DNA of 6,056 nt from Candidatus Gastranaerophilales bacterium. Its GTDB lineage: Bacteria; Cyanobacteriota; Vampirovibrionia; Gastranaerophilales; Gastranaerophilaceae. Positions 4,965-6,056 of the stretch are shown one piece after another. The position numbers were made by a program, and so were the translations under genes. The notes below the pieces were generated by a model. That model searched no databases and was not told the DNA's origin. It worked only from the letters and a program-made list of their open reading frames with translations. The number at the start of each line of letters is the position of its first letter. The stretch's first letter is position 1. Location: contig CAJUPC010000049.1 in the NCBI GenBank assembly GCA_910588555.1, forward strand, positions 1 through 6,056, written 5' to 3'.

Positions 4965-6056
4965 TTAATCACCTAAGCACAGCCCCAAAGTGTTGGAGTA
5001 GGCGCGGGCGTTGTCGTTCCAGTACGTGCCCGTGGTGTGGAAGCCCCTGAGGTACGCGGTGCCGCCAGCCGTGCCGTGCTCCTCACCTGACCAAACATAG
5101 AAGGTTGGTTCAGGAAGTCCATATTGACTTGCTTTGTTGTTGTAAGTTAGATTGGATACATCTTGTTTAGCGCCTACGCTTGGGTTGCCCTCGTATAATA
5201 GACTTGCTATTTTTCCTAAATCTTCCATGCTTGCCATTTTATTAGTTCCACCGCATTGTTTTACTGCACCTGCCCAGTAATCGTTTGCATAATAACATTT
5301 ACTTATGCCTAAGGATTTAGCATAGCTTCCTGCTTCGGTTGTATTACTAGGAGATGTCGCATTCTCTCCAGCACATTCTGCATAAGTCATTGGTGTTAGA
5401 CTAAACGGAGCGCCAAAACACTTGCCATCTATTTCCAGTGCACAAGCGCTTCCTAAGCCGTTCGCATTAAACGCCACAACATCTTTTCTAAACGTATTCG
5501 GTCTGCTGTGTCCGTTAATTTCAAATACCGCAGCAACACATCCTGCAGTAGCATTACTTTCAGGTTTACCGTTACTTGTAGACCACCCATACGTTTTCAT
5601 CGGGTCTAACGCTTCACATTTCTTGTTGTAGTTTAAAATCATGGGTGTACCGTCTGCCGTAATAATAGCAACGTTATCACTTGAATAATCATGAGTATCA
5701 TCATTATTCATTTTTAACTGTTTACCCGTTTTGGTATTCGCAATATCCCATTCTTTCCCGTCTTCTAATTTAACGGTATCTGTGGGCCAACACGCTCTAA
5801 TATGATTAGCGTCACATCTTTTTGCAATCTTAAAATACTTTTGCAGTTCGTCCACAAAATCATCAGTAGAATTATACGGTCCAATTAATCCTAAAGATTT
5901 CATGTGGTCTGTCGCTTTAGTAAATTTGTACTTTGTACTTCTGATTTTTTCTGCGTTAACCCTGTCGTTAATATTGGTCATTAAACTAGGCAGCACAATA
6001 ACCGCAACTACACCAATTATGCCTAATGTAATTAATATTTCTGCCAATGTAAAAGC
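4965..6056 (-). CDS. Type IV pseudopilin-like protein with lectin-like variable C-terminus (5' end outside window)
   Basis: A 363-residue visible fragment; the start lies beyond the right edge. A TTG at 6047 is only an internal Leu codon, because the frame is open to 6056 and reads AFTLAEILITLGIIG, the prepilin-peptidase motif. Cleavage would fall between A1 and F2, with Glu at the conserved +5 position (E6), followed by a hydrophobic helix to about residue 27. Type IV filament subunits or type II secretion pseudopilins carry this start, and the mature part is exported. The rest is long for a pilin and has ten cysteines, probably disulfide-bonded. From about residue 268 (CGGTNKMASMEDLGKIASLLY) the sequence resembles C-type-lectin/formylglycine-enzyme-like domains found at the C-terminus of such proteins. 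The last ~40 residues (W322-D363, ending GLCLGD) are encoded by DNA of very different composition, described separately. It is convergent to the hisS operon. The ligand is unknown; surface binding is inferred. Confidence 0.8.
   Translation of the reverse strand, partial: AFTLAEILITLGIIGVVAVIVLPSLMTNINDRVNAEKIRSTKYKFTKATDHMKSLGLIGPYNSTDDFVDELQKYFKIAKRCDANHIRACWPTDTVKLEDGKEWDIANTKTGKQLKMNNDDTHDYSSDNVAIITADGTPMILNYNKKCEALDPMKTYGWSTSNGKPESNATAGCVAAVFEINGHSRPNTFRKDVVAFNANGLGSACALEIDGKCFGAPFSLTPMTYAECAGENATSPSNTTEAGSYAKSLGISKCYYANDYWAGAVKQCGGTNKMASMEDLGKIASLLYEGNPSVGAKQDVSNLTYNNKASQYGLPEPTFYVWSGEEHGTAGGTAYLRGFHTTGTYWNDNARAYSNTLGLCLGD
4985..5093 (-). other. Candidate DGR variable region at the 3' end of the pseudopilin gene
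   Basis: The last ~110 bp of the gene are near 64% GC by hand count (77 of 120 over 4981-5100), while the preceding 120 bp of the same gene are near 39%. From H327 to N355 (5078 down to 4992) 22 of 29 codons end in C, none in A and one in T, whereas upstream codons mostly end in A or T. Diversity-generating retroelements (DGRs) mutate adenines copied from a template repeat; AAC template codons become NNC, which encode many residues and never a stop. The residues encoded here (G, T, Y, H, A, N, D, R, S, F, L) fit that set. The position at the end of a lectin-like domain is also typical. No template repeat or reverse transcriptase is present in the window, so this is an inference from composition and context. 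Confidence 0.55.

Noticed and set aside
4985..5093. GC-rich 3' end of the pseudopilin gene as a chimeric assembly join or foreign insertion
   Set aside because: The reading frame passes through smoothly and the coding sequence ends in the GLCLGD motif I associate with this type of protein, with AT-rich DNA resuming immediately after. A chimera or small transfer remains possible, but codons ending in C and never in A fit DGR action better.

Overview
The window looks like an AT-rich chromosomal contig from a host-associated Gram-negative bacterium. My best guess is the gut clade Gastranaerophilales (Vampirovibrionia, formerly Melainabacteria). This rests on family resemblance, not on a search: a long pseudopilin-like protein with an AFTLAEILITLGIIG start, an extracellular lectin-like C-terminus ending in a GLCLGD motif, an outer-membrane barrel protein, and a Bacillus/cyanobacteria-type short arginine/lysine decarboxylase.

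Layout. Positions 1-191 (minus strand) hold a promoter, a leader of about 109 nt containing a 24-codon Cys-rich upstream ORF, and the first codons of a gene with a strong Shine-Dalgarno (SD) site. That gene runs into a 17-C homopolymer at the contig edge. Positions 197-1618 or 1648 (minus) encode an exported outer-membrane barrel protein of the phosphate-selective porin (O/P) type. It is divergent from a pyridoxal-phosphate Orn/Lys/Arg decarboxylase (speA-like, 1680-3116, plus). A textbook sigma-70 promoter (3138-3166) then drives hisS (3173-4408), which overlaps by 4 nt a small nucleotidyltransferase-fold protein (4405-4725). A 63-aa orphan gene (4754-4945) follows, and a hairpin terminator (4933-4958) ends this operon. 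Convergent to it, 4965 to the right edge (minus) is a 5'-truncated pseudopilin-like protein.

The most striking signal is the 3' end of the pseudopilin gene. About 110 bp (roughly 4985-5093) are near 64% GC by hand count, against near 39% in the adjoining 120 bp of the same gene. Between 4992 and 5078, 22 of 29 codons end in C and none ends in A. That is what AAC-to-NNC mutagenesis by a diversity-generating retroelement (DGR) leaves behind. The position at the extreme 3' end of a gene with a C-type-lectin-like C-terminus and the hairpin just beyond it also fit a DGR variable region. No reverse transcriptase or template repeat lies in the window, so this would be a target diversified from elsewhere in the genome.

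A second theme is translation initiation. The hisS promoter places the predicted transcription start on the A of the ATG, and the speA-like gene looks similar, so both are probably leaderless. The 63-aa gene and the truncated left-edge gene have clear SD sites instead.
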